Under the pieces are notes generated by a model that did no database searches, was not told the origin of the DNA, and saw only the letters and a list, made by a program, of their open reading frames with translations. A stretch of DNA of 64,000 bases, taken from positions 1-64,000 of the forward strand of contig NZ_JAAGOX010000057.1 in the NCBI RefSeq assembly GCF_010500245.1, read 5' to 3'. This DNA is from Ruegeria sp. PrR005. Lineage in GTDB: Bacteria > Pseudomonadota > Alphaproteobacteria > Rhodobacterales > Rhodobacteraceae. The position numbers were made by a program, and so were the translations under genes. Below, piece after piece: positions 32,532-41,424 of the stretch; the first letter of the stretch is position 1; every line of letters begins with the position of its first letter.

Positions 32532-33338
32532 TTAGGCCTTGAGCCTGTACCCTGTCCTGAGCATCGACCAGGCCAGCAGGCAGACTGCGAAGGTGGCCGC
32601 AAGGCAGACCGCCGCGCCCAGGGCGGGCGGGCTGTCCGAAGCGCCGATCACTGCGAAACGCAACCCGTCGATCAGGTAGAAGACCGGATTGGCATGGGTC
32701 AGCGCCCGCAGGGCGGGCGGCAAGACCTCGACCGAATAAAATGTACCCGACAGGAACGCGAGCGGCGTGACGATGAAATTGGTGATTGCCGCCATCTGGT
32801 CGAACTTGTTGGCGAAGATCCCGGCGACCAGGCCCAGCGCGCCCATAAAGGCCGCCCCCAACGCGGCATAGAACAAGGCCAGGACCGGATGTTGCGGCAC
32901 CAGCCCCAGCACCAGCGCAAGCGCCACGGCAATGGCCAGCGCCACGATCACGCCGCGCGCCACCGCGCCCGCAAGATAGCCCAGCAGGATCTCGAACGGC
33001 GACAGAGGCGGCATCAGCGTATCGACGATATTGCCCTGCACCTTGGAGATCACCACCGAGGAGGAGGTATTGGCAAAGGCGTTCTGGATCACCGTCATCA
33101 TCAGGATGCCGGGCGCCAGGAAATGCAGAAACGGCACCCCCATCACCGCGCCCCGGCCTGACCCGACCGCGAGCGTGAAGATCATCAGGAACAGCCCCGC
33201 GGTCACCAGCGGCGCCAGCAGGGTCTGGGTCCAGACCACGAGAAAGCGCATCACCTCGCGCGCCGCCAGAGTATAGAGCCCCAGCCAGTTTATGCGCCCG
33301 AAGCGGCGCACACCGGGTTCGACTGTCCTGCCGTCCAT
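32532..33338 (-). CDS. ABC-2 type transporter permease (YadH-like)
   Basis: A 268-residue permease with six hydrophobic segments. FLVVWTQTLLAPLVTAGLFL, FLHFLAPGILMMTVIQNAFA and PLSPFEILLGYLAGAVARG match the YadH/NodJ branch of ABC-2 exporters. It has no adjacent ATPase gene; the KpsT ATPase 4.9 kb away belongs to a different group. AGGAG precedes the ATG at 33338. It is divergent from gcrA. Confidence 0.85.
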   Translation of the reverse strand: MDGRTVEPGVRRFGRINWLGLYTLAAREVMRFLVVWTQTLLAPLVTAGLFLMIFTLAVGSGRGAVMGVPFLHFLAPGILMMTVIQNAFANTSSSVVISKVQGNIVDTLMPPLSPFEILLGYLAGAVARGVIVALAIAVALALVLGLVPQHPVLALFYAALGAAFMGALGLVAGIFANKFDQMAAITNFIVTPLAFLSGTFYSVEVLPPALRALTHANPVFYLIDGLRFAVIGASDSPPALGAAVCLAATFAVCLLAWSMLRTGYRLKA

Positions 33339-33470
33339 GCCATTCTCCTGTCGTGATCCGATTCGAAGTGCCTTGTAACTCGGGCAACAGTGACTAGAAT
33401 AGGGCGCTAAGACGAATTCCGGAGGCGGCCGCAGCGCATGGGGCCGCTTTCCCGCTTTTGAGAGGCTGAC

Positions 33471-34076
33471 ATGTCCTGGACTGACGAGCGCGTTGAACTG
33501 CTCAAGAAAATGTGGAGCGATGGCCAGTCGGCCAGCCAGATCGCCAAGGAACTGGGCGGTGTGACCCGCAATGCGGTGATCGGCAAGGTCCACCGTCTGG
33601 GCCTGTCGAACCGGACCGCAGGCGCGGCCCCGGCACCGGCCCCGGGCAAACCCGAGGCCAAGGACAAACCGGCCGCATCGGCCCCCAAGGTCGAGGCAAA
33701 GCCAAAGCCCGCGCCCCGGACAGAACCGGCCCGGCCCGCCGCAGCGGCCCCCGCCACCGAAGCGCAACCCGCCGAGGCAAAACCGATTCCGCCGCGCAAG
33801 CAGATCATTCCGGCTGGCCAGCCGCTGCCGCCGCAACCTTCGGCCAACGAGATCAGCCCCGAGGCGCTGGCCAAGGTCAACGAGATCGAGAAGAAGGCCA
33901 AGAAGCTGTCGCTGATGGAACTGACCGAGCGGACCTGCAAATGGCCCGTCGGCGATCCGGCGACCGAGGATTTCTGGTTCTGCGGCCTGCCGGTGCAGCA
34001 GGGCAAACCCTATTGCGAGGCGCATGTGGGCGTGGCCTTTCAGCCGATGAGCGCGCGCCGCGACCGGCGCCGTTGA
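33471..34076 (+). CDS. gcrA: Cell-cycle regulator GcrA
   Basis: A 201-residue protein. The N-terminal DNA-binding domain is MSWTDERVELLKKMWSDGQS followed by SQIAKELGGVTRNAVIGKVH. A long Pro/Ala/Lys-rich linker (residues about 50-130) leads to the C-terminal sigma-70-contacting domain with its Cys/His cluster (RTCKWPVGDP, FWFCGLP, PYCEAHVGVAF). GcrA activates cell-cycle genes at GANTC sites methylated by CcrM. A GATTC occurs at 33360 in the upstream gap. A Nudix gene follows 10 bases later. Confidence 0.95.
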   Translation: MSWTDERVELLKKMWSDGQSASQIAKELGGVTRNAVIGKVHRLGLSNRTAGAAPAPAPGKPEAKDKPAASAPKVEAKPKPAPRTEPARPAAAAPATEAQPAEAKPIPPRKQIIPAGQPLPPQPSANEISPEALAKVNEIEKKAKKLSLMELTERTCKWPVGDPATEDFWFCGLPVQQGKPYCEAHVGVAFQPMSARRDRRR

Positions 34077-34086
34077 GCAAAGGCCG

Positions 34087-34740
34087 GTGCCGGGCGCAGA
34101 CGATCCGCTGGAAACCGTCTGGCTGGACAGGGCCAAGAGACTGCTGGCGCTGGCCCAGACGGGCCAGCATTTCACCCGCGACCCTTACGACAGCGAACGG
34201 TATGAAGAGATAGCGGGCCTGGCCCGCGCCATGCTGGCGGACCTGGGACGCGTGCCGCTGAACCGGATCACGGATTTGATGCCGCCGCATGCCGCCGGTT
34301 ACGCCTCGCCCGGGATCGACGTGCGTGCGGCGGTGATCCGCCCCGACGAGGGCATCCTGCTGGTACGTGAGAAGACTGACGACAAATGGGCCTTGCCAGG
34401 GGGCTTTGCCGATATCGGCTTTTCCCCGGCCGAAAATGTCGAGAAGGAAGTGCTGGAGGAAACCGGCCTCAGTGTCGAGGCACGGCATCTCTATGCCCTG
34501 CGCCACAAGGCGCGGCATCCCTATCCCGCCGATGTCCGGGATTTCTACAAGCTGTTCTTTCTGTGCCGCGAAACCGGCCCCGCCAAACAAGCGCCCTGTG
34601 CGGGTTACGAGACCAGCGAGGCGCGTTTCTTTGCCCCGACGGAACTGCCCGAATTGTCGCTGGGGCGGGTCTTGCCACAGGATATCCGGGCAGCGCTGGA
34701 CGCCTATGGCGCCGATATGCCGCGAACCCTGTTCGACTGA
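34087..34740 (+). CDS. Nudix hydrolase with N-terminal accessory domain
   Basis: A 217-residue protein. Residues 1-65 form the helical N-terminal domain seen in some nucleoside-diphosphate-X hydrolases, and the Nudix domain follows. The Nudix box is GGFADIGFSPAENVEKEVLE and continues ETGL, in the G-x5-E-x7-REVxEExG pattern with K for R. The GTG at 34087 is the only start giving the full N-terminal domain. It probably shares a transcript with gcrA. Confidence 0.85.
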   Translation: MPGADDPLETVWLDRAKRLLALAQTGQHFTRDPYDSERYEEIAGLARAMLADLGRVPLNRITDLMPPHAAGYASPGIDVRAAVIRPDEGILLVREKTDDKWALPGGFADIGFSPAENVEKEVLEETGLSVEARHLYALRHKARHPYPADVRDFYKLFFLCRETGPAKQAPCAGYETSEARFFAPTELPELSLGRVLPQDIRAALDAYGADMPRTLFD

Positions 34741-34780
34741 GGTCGCAATACTGAGATCGAGGCGAGTATTCAAACCTGGC

Positions 34781-34798
34781 CCGGGACAGGTGTCCCGG
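34781..34798. terminator. Hairpin between convergent genes
   Basis: Dyad CCGGGACA-GG-TGTCCCGG in the 92-bp gap between the convergent Nudix and YHS genes. It has no T-run on either side, so it may be a weak terminator or RNA-stability hairpin. Confidence 0.35.
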
Positions 34799-34832
34799 AC
34801 CGTCACTCGTCACACAAACACATTTCGCGCCG

Positions 34833-35357
34833 TCAGTTCTTGACCGGTGCCGCCGAGGTGAAATCGGGGATCACGCTGGTCGAGGCCGCCTTGGTCTCGA
34901 TCCCAGGCCAATTGCCATCCGCCTTGTTGATGTTGCCGGGAATGTCCTCTTCCCAGAAGCCGACAACATTCTTGGTGATGTTCAGGTAGAGCTTGTCATC
35001 GACGATGCGCCACAGGTTCGGGTTGCCAGGCACCTTGCCCCCCTTGGACACCCCATAAGCGCAGTGGCCATCGAACTGGGGCGCGTAAAAAGCCGGGTTG
35101 GCCAGGAACGTGTCGCGGTTCTCTTCGGTCGCAAAGGCCCAGGTCGCACCGTTCCAGTCGGCGGTGATCGAGGCCTTGCCCTGGACGCCCTGCGGCTGGC
35201 TGTGACCGATCGCCGATTGAGCCAGTCCGCGATAGGCGACGACGTCATAGCCCGACACCGCGTATCCGGTGCCGTCGACATATTGCTCGCCCGCAAAGAC
35301 AGGCAAGGCCAGCGCGGTGACGGCGGCCGTGGCGAGGGCAAAAACGAAACGTTTCAT
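34833..35357 (-). CDS. Exported YHS-domain protein
   Basis: A 174-residue protein with a signal peptide (RFVFALATAAVTALALPVFA) and the YHS-type core GYAVSGYDVVAYRGL, TWAFATEENRDTFLANPAFY, APQFDGHCAYGVSKG. YHS domains are often associated with metal handling or with redox proteins; the role here is unknown. The ATG at 35357 is preceded by AAGGA. Confidence 0.8.
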   Translation of the reverse strand: MKRFVFALATAAVTALALPVFAGEQYVDGTGYAVSGYDVVAYRGLAQSAIGHSQPQGVQGKASITADWNGATWAFATEENRDTFLANPAFYAPQFDGHCAYGVSKGGKVPGNPNLWRIVDDKLYLNITKNVVGFWEEDIPGNINKADGNWPGIETKAASTSVIPDFTSAAPVKN

Positions 35358-35629
35358 CAACGGGTCCTTCCGTATGTGTCATGGCCGCAAGTCGCGGCCT
35401 CGTCCCAGAGATTATCCCCGCCCCAACGGTTTCGCAGCGGGCCTCGCGCGGGTGTGAGCGAGGACGAGATTTCGTGATTGCCAGCCAGGGGAATGTTTCA
35501 ATTCCGCGTGACATCCCGACGTCAGAACACTCGTCCCTTGTGTCTTTGCCGGGGTTGGACTTTGTTGGCCGAAACATTAGCTGATTGGCGTCAGGGGCCC
35601 GGCCCCGTCGCAAGCGAGGAAGGTCTCTC

Positions 35630-36505
35630 ATGAGTGAACCATCAAACTATACGCCACCGAAGGTCTGGACCTGGGACAAGGAAAGCGGTGGACAGTTCGC
35701 CAATATCAACCGTCCCGTTGCCGGCCCGACCCATGACAAGGAGCTGCCAGTCGGCAAGCATCCGTTCCAGCTTTATTCGCTGGCGACGCCCAATGGAGTG
35801 AAGGTCACGGTGATGTTCGAGGAGTTGCTGGCCGCCGGACATGCGGACGCCGAATACGACGCCTGGCTGATCAACATCGGCGATGGTGAGCAATTCGGCT
35901 CTGGCTTTGTCGACATCAACCCGAATTCCAAGATTCCGGCGCTGTTGGATCGTTCCGGCGCCGAGCCGGTCCGGGTTTTCGAAAGCGCCTCGATCCTGTT
36001 TCACCTGGCCGAGAAATTCGGTGCCTTTCTGCCCGCAGGCGGCGCGGCCCGGACCGAGGTGATGAACTGGGTGTTCTGGCAGATGGGCAGCGCGCCCTAT
36101 CTGGGCGGCGGGTTTGGCCATTTCTACGCCTATGCGCCCGAGAAATGGGAATACCCGATCAACCGCTTCGCGATGGAGGTCAAACGTCAGATGGACGTGC
36201 TGGACCGGGAACTGGCGAACCGGAGCTATATCGTGGGCGAAGACTATACCATCGCCGATATCGCGATCTGGCCGTGGTACGGGCAGCTGGCGCTTGGGCG
36301 GCTTTACAGCGCCGGAGAGTTCCTGAACGTGGAAAGCTATGAGCATGTGCAGCGCTGGGCCAAGGCGATCGATGCGCGTCCTGCGGTCAGCCGGGGCCGC
36401 ATGGTCAACCGGTCCTCGGGCGAGCCGAAATTCCAGCTTCGTGAACGCCACGACGCCAGCGATTTCGACACCCGTACCCAGGACAAGCTGGAAGCGGCGG
36501 AATAA
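35630..36505 (+). CDS. Glutathione S-transferase, YghU-like disulfide-bond oxidoreductase
   Basis: A 291-residue nu-class GST. The extended N-terminus (YTPPKVWTWDKESGGQFANI, NRPVAG) before the thioredoxin fold, the LYSLATPNGVKVTVMFEEL strand, NPNSKIPALLDR and the C-terminal IVGEDYTIADIAIWPWYGQL match E. coli YghU, which binds two glutathiones and reduces disulfides. The ATG at 35630 is the natural family start. The 272-bp region upstream shows no further gene. Confidence 0.92.
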   Translation: MSEPSNYTPPKVWTWDKESGGQFANINRPVAGPTHDKELPVGKHPFQLYSLATPNGVKVTVMFEELLAAGHADAEYDAWLINIGDGEQFGSGFVDINPNSKIPALLDRSGAEPVRVFESASILFHLAEKFGAFLPAGGAARTEVMNWVFWQMGSAPYLGGGFGHFYAYAPEKWEYPINRFAMEVKRQMDVLDRELANRSYIVGEDYTIADIAIWPWYGQLALGRLYSAGEFLNVESYEHVQRWAKAIDARPAVSRGRMVNRSSGEPKFQLRERHDASDFDTRTQDKLEAAE

Positions 36506-36540
36506 CCGCCGCCCCTTGCGGGCGGGCCAGCCGCCCGCGG

Positions 36541-37320
36541 TCATTTCAAACGCGGCGGGCGATCAGGGTCCATGCCCGGAGCAGACGGTGCGCTTGCCGG
36601 GGTCGCAGGTTGTGGCAGCTCAAACCGCAACCCCATCCGGGCCAGCGCGGCCGCCATCGGATCGGTGGCGGCAAAGAACCCGACATCCATCGCCCCGGCC
36701 TCGACCCCCGAAAAGGTGAGCGCCTCGGCCGCAGCCTTGGCCAGGGCCGGTTCGGCCCCGGCAACCGTATCGACAAAGCCCAGAAGATGGCCGCGTGCGC
36801 CGTCATCATAGACAACCCCGGCCAGATAGGCCCCCTGTGCCAGACCGGCAGCGGTGACAAGCTTGGCATCGAGGGCCGAGAGCAGTGCCTCGGGCAGACC
36901 GCGGGGCGGTGTGAGTTCGGAAATTCGCGCCTCCACCTCGTCCGGGCGGTTGCCCAGGGTCTCGGCCAGCCAGGCAAGCGCCTCGGCCGGGATCATCGTG
37001 GCTGACGGCGCCACCTCGAGGTTGAGGCCAAGCCCCACCCCCTGCCCGGCCAGCATCGCCGCCAGCACCCGGCCCGACAGGGCCGCGTAGGGCGCGGGTC
37101 GGCCGACAAAGGCGGCCAGCCGATCCTCGCGATCAAAGGCCAGCACGAAACGGCCATCGGCCAGGTCGAAGAGTTCAGGCGACAGGTTTTCGTCGCGCGC
37201 CTCTTCGGTCAGGAGAAGGAACAACTCGGCGTCGCCCAACCGCTCGAAGAAGCGCAGGCGGGCGGTGTCGCTGTTCTCCATCTCGGCATGGGCGCGATCA
37301 ATCGGTGTTTCCGGGGTCAT
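36541..37320 (-). CDS. SseB-like protein
   Basis: A 259-residue protein with an N-terminal SseB-type domain (LRFFERLGDAELFLLLTEEA, LFDLADGRFVLAFDREDRLA, PYAALSGRVLAAML). SseB is linked to serine sensitivity in E. coli, but its molecular role is not established. Its start overlaps the end of the upstream uracil-DNA glycosylase-like gene by 23 bases, so the two are coupled. Confidence 0.8.
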   Translation of the reverse strand: MTPETPIDRAHAEMENSDTARLRFFERLGDAELFLLLTEEARDENLSPELFDLADGRFVLAFDREDRLAAFVGRPAPYAALSGRVLAAMLAGQGVGLGLNLEVAPSATMIPAEALAWLAETLGNRPDEVEARISELTPPRGLPEALLSALDAKLVTAAGLAQGAYLAGVVYDDGARGHLLGFVDTVAGAEPALAKAAAEALTFSGVEAGAMDVGFFAATDPMAAALARMGLRFELPQPATPASAPSAPGMDPDRPPRLK

Positions 37321-37927
37321 TCAGCACCTCCTTGACCCGCGCTTGCAGGACCGGCAGCAGGTCGGTCTCGAACCACGGGTTCTTCTTCAGCCATCCCGTA
37401 TTGCGCCAGGACGGATGAGGCAAGGCAAAGACGCGCGGCGCATGGTCCCGCCAGGCGGCGACGGTTTGGGTCACGGGACCGCGCGCGCCGAGGTGGTAGC
37501 GATGCGCATGCCCGCCCACCAGAACGGTCAGCGGCATGTCTGCCAGTTCAGCCATCACCCGATTGTGCCAAGTGCGTCCACAAACCGGCGGCGGCGGCAA
37601 GTCGGACCCCTTATTGTCGTAGCCCGGGAAACAAAAGGCCATCGGAACCACCGCCACGCGGGACAGGTCATAGAATGTGGTCTTGTCGATCCCCAGCCAG
37701 TCCCGCAGCCGGTCACCCGACGGATCGGTAAAGGGGCGGCCCGACTCGTGAACGCGCGCGCCCGGCGCCTGTCCGGCGATCAACAGCCGCGCGCCGGGCC
37801 GGAACCAGATCACCGGGCGCGGCACATGCGCGGTGGCCGTTGCCGCAAAGCGCGCGGCGCACAGGCGGCAGGCTCGGATCTCGGTGGCCAGCGCCGTTTC
37901 GGCCGGGGTCTGCGCGGTGTCCTGCAT
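37298..37927 (-). CDS. Uracil-DNA glycosylase superfamily protein
   Basis: A 209-residue protein with the superfamily motifs: LIAGQAPGARVHESGRPFTD near the N-terminus (family 4/5-like GQAPG-x-PF) and LPHPSWRNTGW near the C-terminus. A CRLC pair and later cysteines could form an iron-sulfur site, but the spacing is unusual. It could be a DNA repair glycosylase; activity is not certain because the polar residue after GQAPG differs between subfamilies. It overlaps the SseB-like gene. Confidence 0.75.
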   Translation of the reverse strand: MQDTAQTPAETALATEIRACRLCAARFAATATAHVPRPVIWFRPGARLLIAGQAPGARVHESGRPFTDPSGDRLRDWLGIDKTTFYDLSRVAVVPMAFCFPGYDNKGSDLPPPPVCGRTWHNRVMAELADMPLTVLVGGHAHRYHLGARGPVTQTVAAWRDHAPRVFALPHPSWRNTGWLKKNPWFETDLLPVLQARVKEVLNDPGNTD

Positions 37928-38217
37928 CGTGCCTCACTGAGGTTGGTTGCATTGCTACCAGATAGGGCTGGCGCGCCGGGGTCCAACAGACCAGGCGGCT
38001 GACAATCCGTTTACCGGGTCAAGCCCCGTCGCCCTTGTCATCGGTTTTCCGGTCAACAATGCCGAATGCGCATTGAAGTTTTGTTTCATATTTCGACATA
38101 ATGTAGCCCAAATCCCCCGGTATTCGGTCAAGTGCCTCTTTCCAGTGGGGCCGGGCCTGTGCCGAGCGGCGCAGAGACCTGCAAGACCAAAAAACGATGG
38201 GCCGCAGCAGATAGCAG

Positions 38218-38877
38218 ATGCTTGAATTCGAGAACGTCAGCAAATCCTTCTGGACCGGATCGCAGCGCAAGGTGATCCTGGACCGGGTGTCGTTCCGGGT
38301 CGAGCTGGGCAAGTCGCTGGGGGTTCTGGCGCCGAACGGCACCGGCAAGACCACCCTGATCAACATGATGGCGGGGCTGGAGAAGCCCGACGAAGGGGTG
38401 ATCCGCCGCAGCTGCAACATCTCGTTCCCGCTGGGGTTCATGGGTGGTGTCGTGGGCCGGTTGTCGGCGATGGAGAATGCGCGTTACATTGCCCGCCTCT
38501 ATGGCATGGACCCCGATTATATCGAGGCCTATTGCCGGTGGCTCTGCGGTCTGGGCGAGTATTTCGACCAGCCGCTGGGAACCTATTCCTCGGGCATGCG
38601 GGCGCGGTTTTCCTTTGCCCTGATGCTGGCGCTGGATTTCGACATGTACCTGATCGACGAGGGCATGCCCGCCTCGACCGATGTGGAATTCAACAAGAAG
38701 GCAGGCGCCATCCTGGAAGAACGCCTGCGCACCACGACAATCGTGATCGTCTCGCACCAGCCCGCCACGCTGGAAAAGTTTGCCCGCCAGGCCGCTGTTC
38801 TAATGCACGGTCAGTTGCATATGTTTGACTCGTTGGAAGAAGCGAAACAGCTCTATGATTACCAAACCCAAGGCTAA
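38218..38877 (+). CDS. kpsT: Capsular polysaccharide ABC exporter ATPase (KpsT-like)
   Basis: A 219-residue ATPase: Walker A APNGTGKTT, signature TYSSGMRARFSFALML, Walker B MYLIDEG, H-loop VSHQ. Length and motifs match KpsT, which powers export of capsule polymers. It overlaps kpsE by 23 bases and heads kpsT-kpsE-kdsA-phosphohexomutase. A KpsM permease gene is not adjacent and the YadH-like permease at 32532 is not an obvious substitute. Upstream lies a 290-bp gap with an AT-rich stretch near 38070-38105, a likely promoter region. Confidence 0.92.
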   Translation: MLEFENVSKSFWTGSQRKVILDRVSFRVELGKSLGVLAPNGTGKTTLINMMAGLEKPDEGVIRRSCNISFPLGFMGGVVGRLSAMENARYIARLYGMDPDYIEAYCRWLCGLGEYFDQPLGTYSSGMRARFSFALMLALDFDMYLIDEGMPASTDVEFNKKAGAILEERLRTTTIVIVSHQPATLEKFARQAAVLMHGQLHMFDSLEEAKQLYDYQTQG

Positions 38878-40567
38878 GAAGTTCCGCATCCGCCGCGCCG
38901 GCGGTGTGCCGGACGGCGCCCGCCCCGCCCCTGCCGCCACGGGTTCCGCAGCCCAGCCCAGCAATGTTGCGCCCCTGCGGCCGCAACCCGCAGCCCCGCG
39001 CCCGGCCGCGCCACCGGCCGCAGAAGACAAGCCCCGCACCGAGCCGGCCAATTCGCGGGTCCAGCCCGCCGCCGCTGAAACCGACAGCCGCCCCGCCGCG
39101 ATGCAGGGCCAGGTGTCCTCTGCCGCGGAAACAGCAGCCGAGACCGAAATCGACGCGATCAAACGCGAAGGCCTGACCGGCCGCCAGTTGCGCATGGCGC
39201 GCCGGCTAGCGCAGAAACATAACCTGCCCGTCACCTCGGATTACGATGCCGTCCGGCAGTTGCGTGCAAACGGGATCGATCCGCTGGAGCGCGGCAACAT
39301 GCTGGACCTGGTCGTGCAGCGCCCGGAAAAGCAGCCGGAGAAGCCCGAGCCCAAGGTGCAGCTGCCGCAAACCGTGCAACCGCGCCAGACCCTGCCCTCG
39401 ACCGAGATCAGCCCGACCCAGCGCCGCGAGCAGGAGATCGGAAAGATCCAGCAGGACATCATGCGTCGTCGCCGGCGCAAGCTGATGCAACTGCTGACCC
39501 GGTTGGCAATCTTTGTCGGGCTGCCGACGCTGATCGCAGGCTATTATTTCTACGCTGTCGCCACCCCGATGTATGCCAGCAAGTCAGAATTCGTGATCCT
39601 GCAAGCGGACGGGTCCTTGAGCGGATTGGGCGGTTTCTTTGCCGGAACCCAGTTTGCCACCAGCCAGGATTCGATTTCCGTCCAATCCTTCCTCGAATCG
39701 AAAGAGGCGATGCTGCAACTGGACCGCGACCGTGGGTTCAAGGCGCAGTTCCAGCAACCCTGGATCGACCCGATCCAGCGACTGGCGCCTGATGCCACCA
39801 ACGAGGAAGCCTACAAGATCTACAGCCGTATCGTGAAGATCGGCTATGACCCGACCGAAGGCGTGATCCGTATGGAGGTAGCCGCGCCCGATCCGAAAGT
39901 GGCGACGGAGTTTTCGGAAAGCCTTTTGACCTATGCCGAGGACCGGGTGAACAATCTGTCCGGCCAGAAACGCGACGACCAGATGCGCGAGGCGCGCCAG
40001 AGCTTCGAGGACGCCCAGGCCGAACGCCGCAAAGCACAGGAAGCGCTTGTCGAGTTGCAGCAGAAGGGCGCGCTGCTCGATCCCGAAGGCGTGATCGCCA
40101 GCCTGCGCGGCCGCATCGACCAGGTCGAAGTGCAGATCCAGGAAAAAGAGCTGCAACTGGCGGCCCTGCTGGACAACGCCCGGCCGAGCAAGGCCAAGGT
40201 TGACGGCGCCCGGGCCGATATCGCGCGGCTGAACGATCTGCTGGACGATCTGAACGCTGAAATGCTCGACACATCGCGCGGCGAGAACTCGCTGGCGCGC
40301 CTGAGCGTGCGCATCCAGATGGCGCAGGCCGACCTGGCTACGCGGGACATGATGCTGCAATCGGCGCTGCAACAGATGGAAACCACCCGAATGGAGGCGA
40401 ACCGGCAGGTGCGCTATCTGACCGTGTCGGTCAATCCGGTGCCCAGCGAGGAACCGAGCTATCCACGCAGCTTTGAAAATACGATTTTGGCATTCCTGCT
40501 CTTTGCTGGTATCTACCTGATGATCTCGCTCACCGCGTCGATCCTCAGAGAACAGGTATCCTCATAG
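38855..40567 (+). CDS. kpsE: Capsule export inner-membrane protein (KpsE-like) with extended N-terminus
   Basis: A 570-residue polysaccharide co-polymerase-type protein. After a Pro/Ala-rich stretch (residues 1-97) comes a conserved-looking unit (100-153: GLTGRQLRMARRLAQKHNLP, VTSDYDAVRQLRANGIDPLE), then a basic segment and a first membrane helix (about 209-232). A long periplasmic region with coiled coil (about 370-500) and a final membrane helix (ILAFLLFAGIYLMISLTASI) complete the fold. KpsE bridges inner and outer membrane in capsule export. E. coli KpsE is about 380 residues, so roughly 190 N-terminal residues are extra. Confidence 0.88.
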   Translation: MITKPKAKKFRIRRAGGVPDGARPAPAATGSAAQPSNVAPLRPQPAAPRPAAPPAAEDKPRTEPANSRVQPAAAETDSRPAAMQGQVSSAAETAAETEIDAIKREGLTGRQLRMARRLAQKHNLPVTSDYDAVRQLRANGIDPLERGNMLDLVVQRPEKQPEKPEPKVQLPQTVQPRQTLPSTEISPTQRREQEIGKIQQDIMRRRRRKLMQLLTRLAIFVGLPTLIAGYYFYAVATPMYASKSEFVILQADGSLSGLGGFFAGTQFATSQDSISVQSFLESKEAMLQLDRDRGFKAQFQQPWIDPIQRLAPDATNEEAYKIYSRIVKIGYDPTEGVIRMEVAAPDPKVATEFSESLLTYAEDRVNNLSGQKRDDQMREARQSFEDAQAERRKAQEALVELQQKGALLDPEGVIASLRGRIDQVEVQIQEKELQLAALLDNARPSKAKVDGARADIARLNDLLDDLNAEMLDTSRGENSLARLSVRIQMAQADLATRDMMLQSALQQMETTRMEANRQVRYLTVSVNPVPSEEPSYPRSFENTILAFLLFAGIYLMISLTASILREQVSS

Positions 40568-40571
40568 TCCC

Positions 40572-41405
40572 ATGAAACACGTCAAAATCGCCGGCCTCAC
40601 CGTTGGCAACGATCAACCGTTGACCATTATCGCCGGACCCTGCCAGCTGGAATCCGCCGATCATGCGCAAATGATCGCCGGCACCCTCAAGGAAGCCTGC
40701 GACGCCGTCGGCGCGCAGTATGTCTTCAAGGGGTCGTACGACAAGGCCAACAGAACCTCGGTCAATGCCGCGCCCGCGCTGGGGCTGGATAAGGGGCTGG
40801 CGGTTCTGCAATCGGTCAAGGATACGATCGGCGTGCCGGTTCTGACCGATGTGCATGAAAAAGAGCAATGTGCCCCGGTCGCCGAGGTCTGCGATATCTT
40901 GCAGATCCCGGCCTTTCTGTGCCGCCAGACCGCGCTACTGAAAGCAGCCGGTGCGACGGGCGCGGTCGTCAATGTCAAGAAAGGCCAGTTCCTGGCGCCC
41001 TGGGACATGCCCAATGTCGCGGCCAAGATCGAAAGCACCGGCAACAGCAACATTCTGCTCACCGAGCGCGGGGTCAGCTTTGGCTATAACCGGTTGGTGG
41101 TCGACATGCAGTCGCTGCCGGAAATGGCGCGCACCGGCTATCCGGTGATCATGGATGCCACCCATACGGTGGCCCAGCCCGGCGGGCTTGGCGGGGCATC
41201 CGGCGGTCAGCGCGAATTTGCGCCGGTCATGGCGCGTGCCGCGGTGGCGGTGGGTGTCGCGGGCGTGTTCATGGAAACCCATCAGGACCCCGACAATGCC
41301 CCCTGCGACGGGCCGAACATGATCTATCTGGATCAGATGTCGGACCTGATTGCCACCTTGATGCGCTTCGATGCCCTTGCTAAGGCAGAGCCCATTCGCA
41401 TCTGA
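40572..41405 (+). CDS. kdsA: 3-deoxy-8-phosphooctulonate synthase
   Basis: A 277-residue KDO-8-phosphate synthase. LTIIAGPCQLESADHAQMIA, FKGSYDKANRTS, QIPAFLCRQTALL, KKGQFLAPWDM and DATHTVAQPGG mark substrate and metal sites. It condenses arabinose 5-phosphate with phosphoenolpyruvate to give KDO-8-P for lipopolysaccharide or the capsule's lipid linker. It begins four bases after kpsE, so it is likely co-transcribed. Confidence 0.96.
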   Translation: MKHVKIAGLTVGNDQPLTIIAGPCQLESADHAQMIAGTLKEACDAVGAQYVFKGSYDKANRTSVNAAPALGLDKGLAVLQSVKDTIGVPVLTDVHEKEQCAPVAEVCDILQIPAFLCRQTALLKAAGATGAVVNVKKGQFLAPWDMPNVAAKIESTGNSNILLTERGVSFGYNRLVVDMQSLPEMARTGYPVIMDATHTVAQPGGLGGASGGQREFAPVMARAAVAVGVAGVFMETHQDPDNAPCDGPNMIYLDQMSDLIATLMRFDALAKAEPIRI

Positions 41406-41424
41406 AAAGAACAGAGAATTTGAC

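Noticed and set aside
35358-35629. Possible gene or RNA in the 272-bp gap before the YghU-like gene
   Set aside because: No coding signature, hairpin or tRNA-like structure found; it is probably only promoter and leader sequence.
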